A DNA stretch of 64,000 nt from Photobacterium leiognathi (GTDB lineage: Bacteria; Pseudomonadota; Gammaproteobacteria; Enterobacterales; Vibrionaceae), in the NCBI RefSeq assembly GCF_030685535.1, contig NZ_CP131599.1, forward strand, positions 744,001 through 808,000. The letters are read 5' to 3'. Positions 63,480 through 64,000 of the stretch are shown here, piece after piece (positions within the stretch are counted from its first letter, which is position 1; each line of letters begins with the position of its first letter). A program made the position numbers and the translations under genes. The notes under the pieces are model-generated. The model was given only the letters and a program-made list of their open reading frames with translations, made no database searches and had not been told where the DNA came from.

Positions 63480-64000
63480 ATGTCTGCAGGATTAGCACAA
63501 GCGGCATATATTGTTGCTGCACTTTTTTTCATTCTGAGCCTTGCTGGCTTATCAAAGCAAACGTCAGCAAAATCAGGTAACTATTTTGGTATCGCTGGTA
63601 TGAGCATCGCGCTCATTGCGACTATCTTTGGCCCATACGCGCAAGGTTTGACATGGATCATTCTGGCGATGGTTATTGGTGGTGCTATCGGTATCTACTA
63701 CGCAAAACGCGTAGAAATGACAGAAATGCCAGAATTAGTCGCAATTCTACACAGCTTTGTAGGTATGGCGGCGGTTCTAGTGGGTTATAACAGCTACCTT
63801 GAACCACCAGTATATTCTGGTGAGTTCGCTCACACTGAACACGTTATCCATATGGTTGAAGTGTTCCTAGGTGTGTTTATCGGTGCGGTAACCTTTACAG
63901 GCTCTATCGTCGCATTCGGTAAGCTACGTGGCATTATTTCATCTTCACCGTTGAATCTGCCTCATAAGCACAAAATGAATCTTGCAGCAGTAGTTGTCTC
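63480..64000 (+). CDS. pntB: NAD(P) transhydrogenase subunit beta, cut by window end
   Basis: The first 173 residues are visible ([75 protein letters not shown]), all membrane domain II of PntB with the histidine essential for proton transfer in ILHSFVG. AATAGGAG precedes the ATG. The NADP-binding domain lies beyond the window. Confidence 0.96.
   Translation, partial: MSAGLAQAAYIVAALFFILSLAGLSKQTSAKSGNYFGIAGMSIALIATIFGPYAQGLTWIILAMVIGGAIGIYYAKRVEMTEMPELVAILHSFVGMAAVLVGYNSYLEPPVYSGEFAHTEHVIHMVEVFLGVFIGAVTFTGSIVAFGKLRGIISSSPLNLPHKHKMNLAAVVV

Noticed and set aside
1..64000. tRNA, rRNA or CRISPR loci
   Set aside because: No cloverleaf-like segments, rRNA signatures or regularly spaced direct repeats were noticed on either strand.

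Overview
The window reads as chromosomal DNA of a marine gammaproteobacterium of the family Vibrionaceae, most likely Photobacterium. This is inferred from gene content (short lpp, stand-alone siroheme synthase of about 312 residues, ravA-viaA, a GlyGly-CTERM trypsin-like protease, a MerR-photolyase-cyclopropane synthase cluster, popT/DUF368) and from moderately AT-rich DNA. No rRNA, tRNA or CRISPR array is visible. Both window ends cut genes: a metal-binding lipoprotein/periplasmic protein at the left and pntB at the right.

Layout. 1-3.35 kb: a Zn/Mn-type ABC importer with two substrate-binding-like proteins. 3.5-8.2 kb: Nudix hydrolase and a degenerate GGDEF protein, a lipoprotein hydrolase, galE, yjdF-like. 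8.4-11.6 kb: DEAD-box helicase (TTG start), lpp, SCO1. 11.75-13.26 kb: an IS50/Tn5-like insertion sequence with a stop-riddled transposase, inserted inside a terminator hairpin. 13.3-22.9 kb: popT, cheV, a frameshifted nagA, MFS exporter, a DmsC-like orphan, isochorismatase-like hydrolase, membrane protein. 22.97-23.61 kb: an ORF-less group II intron immediately after another terminator. 23.7-34.8 kb: CDF transporter, EAL phosphodiesterase, nagZ, DUF1097, siroheme synthase, secreted protease, sseA, pstS-like. 35.1-43.8 kb: ravA-viaA, a bacterial ionotropic-glutamate-receptor-like channel, nfeD-slipin pair, rlmF.

43.96-53.94 kb is the most coherent block: two exact TTGTACA-N12-TGTACAA palindromes precede a twelve-gene, one-direction cluster (YbgA-like, Trp-rich small protein, MlrA/BluR-type MerR regulator, class I photolyase, NTF2-like, SDR, flavin amine oxidase, DUF1365, cyclopropane-type lipid methyltransferase, DUF2878, chalcone-isomerase-like, DUF3833 lipoprotein). 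It looks like a light or singlet-oxygen responsive DNA-repair and membrane-lipid-modification operon controlled by its own MerR protein. In this genome the photolyase reading frame carries a +1 shift.

54.0-57.0 kb holds an AT-rich, probably acquired HEPN-domain gene convergent with a YbjD/OLD-type ATPase-TOPRIM nuclease. 57.2-64 kb: glyoxalase I, a 5'-nucleotidase-family enzyme without signal peptide, a bile-acid-symporter-like protein, DUF1127, an HlyU-domain protein and pntAB. All functional assignments come from motif reading and memory of families; no database search was run.
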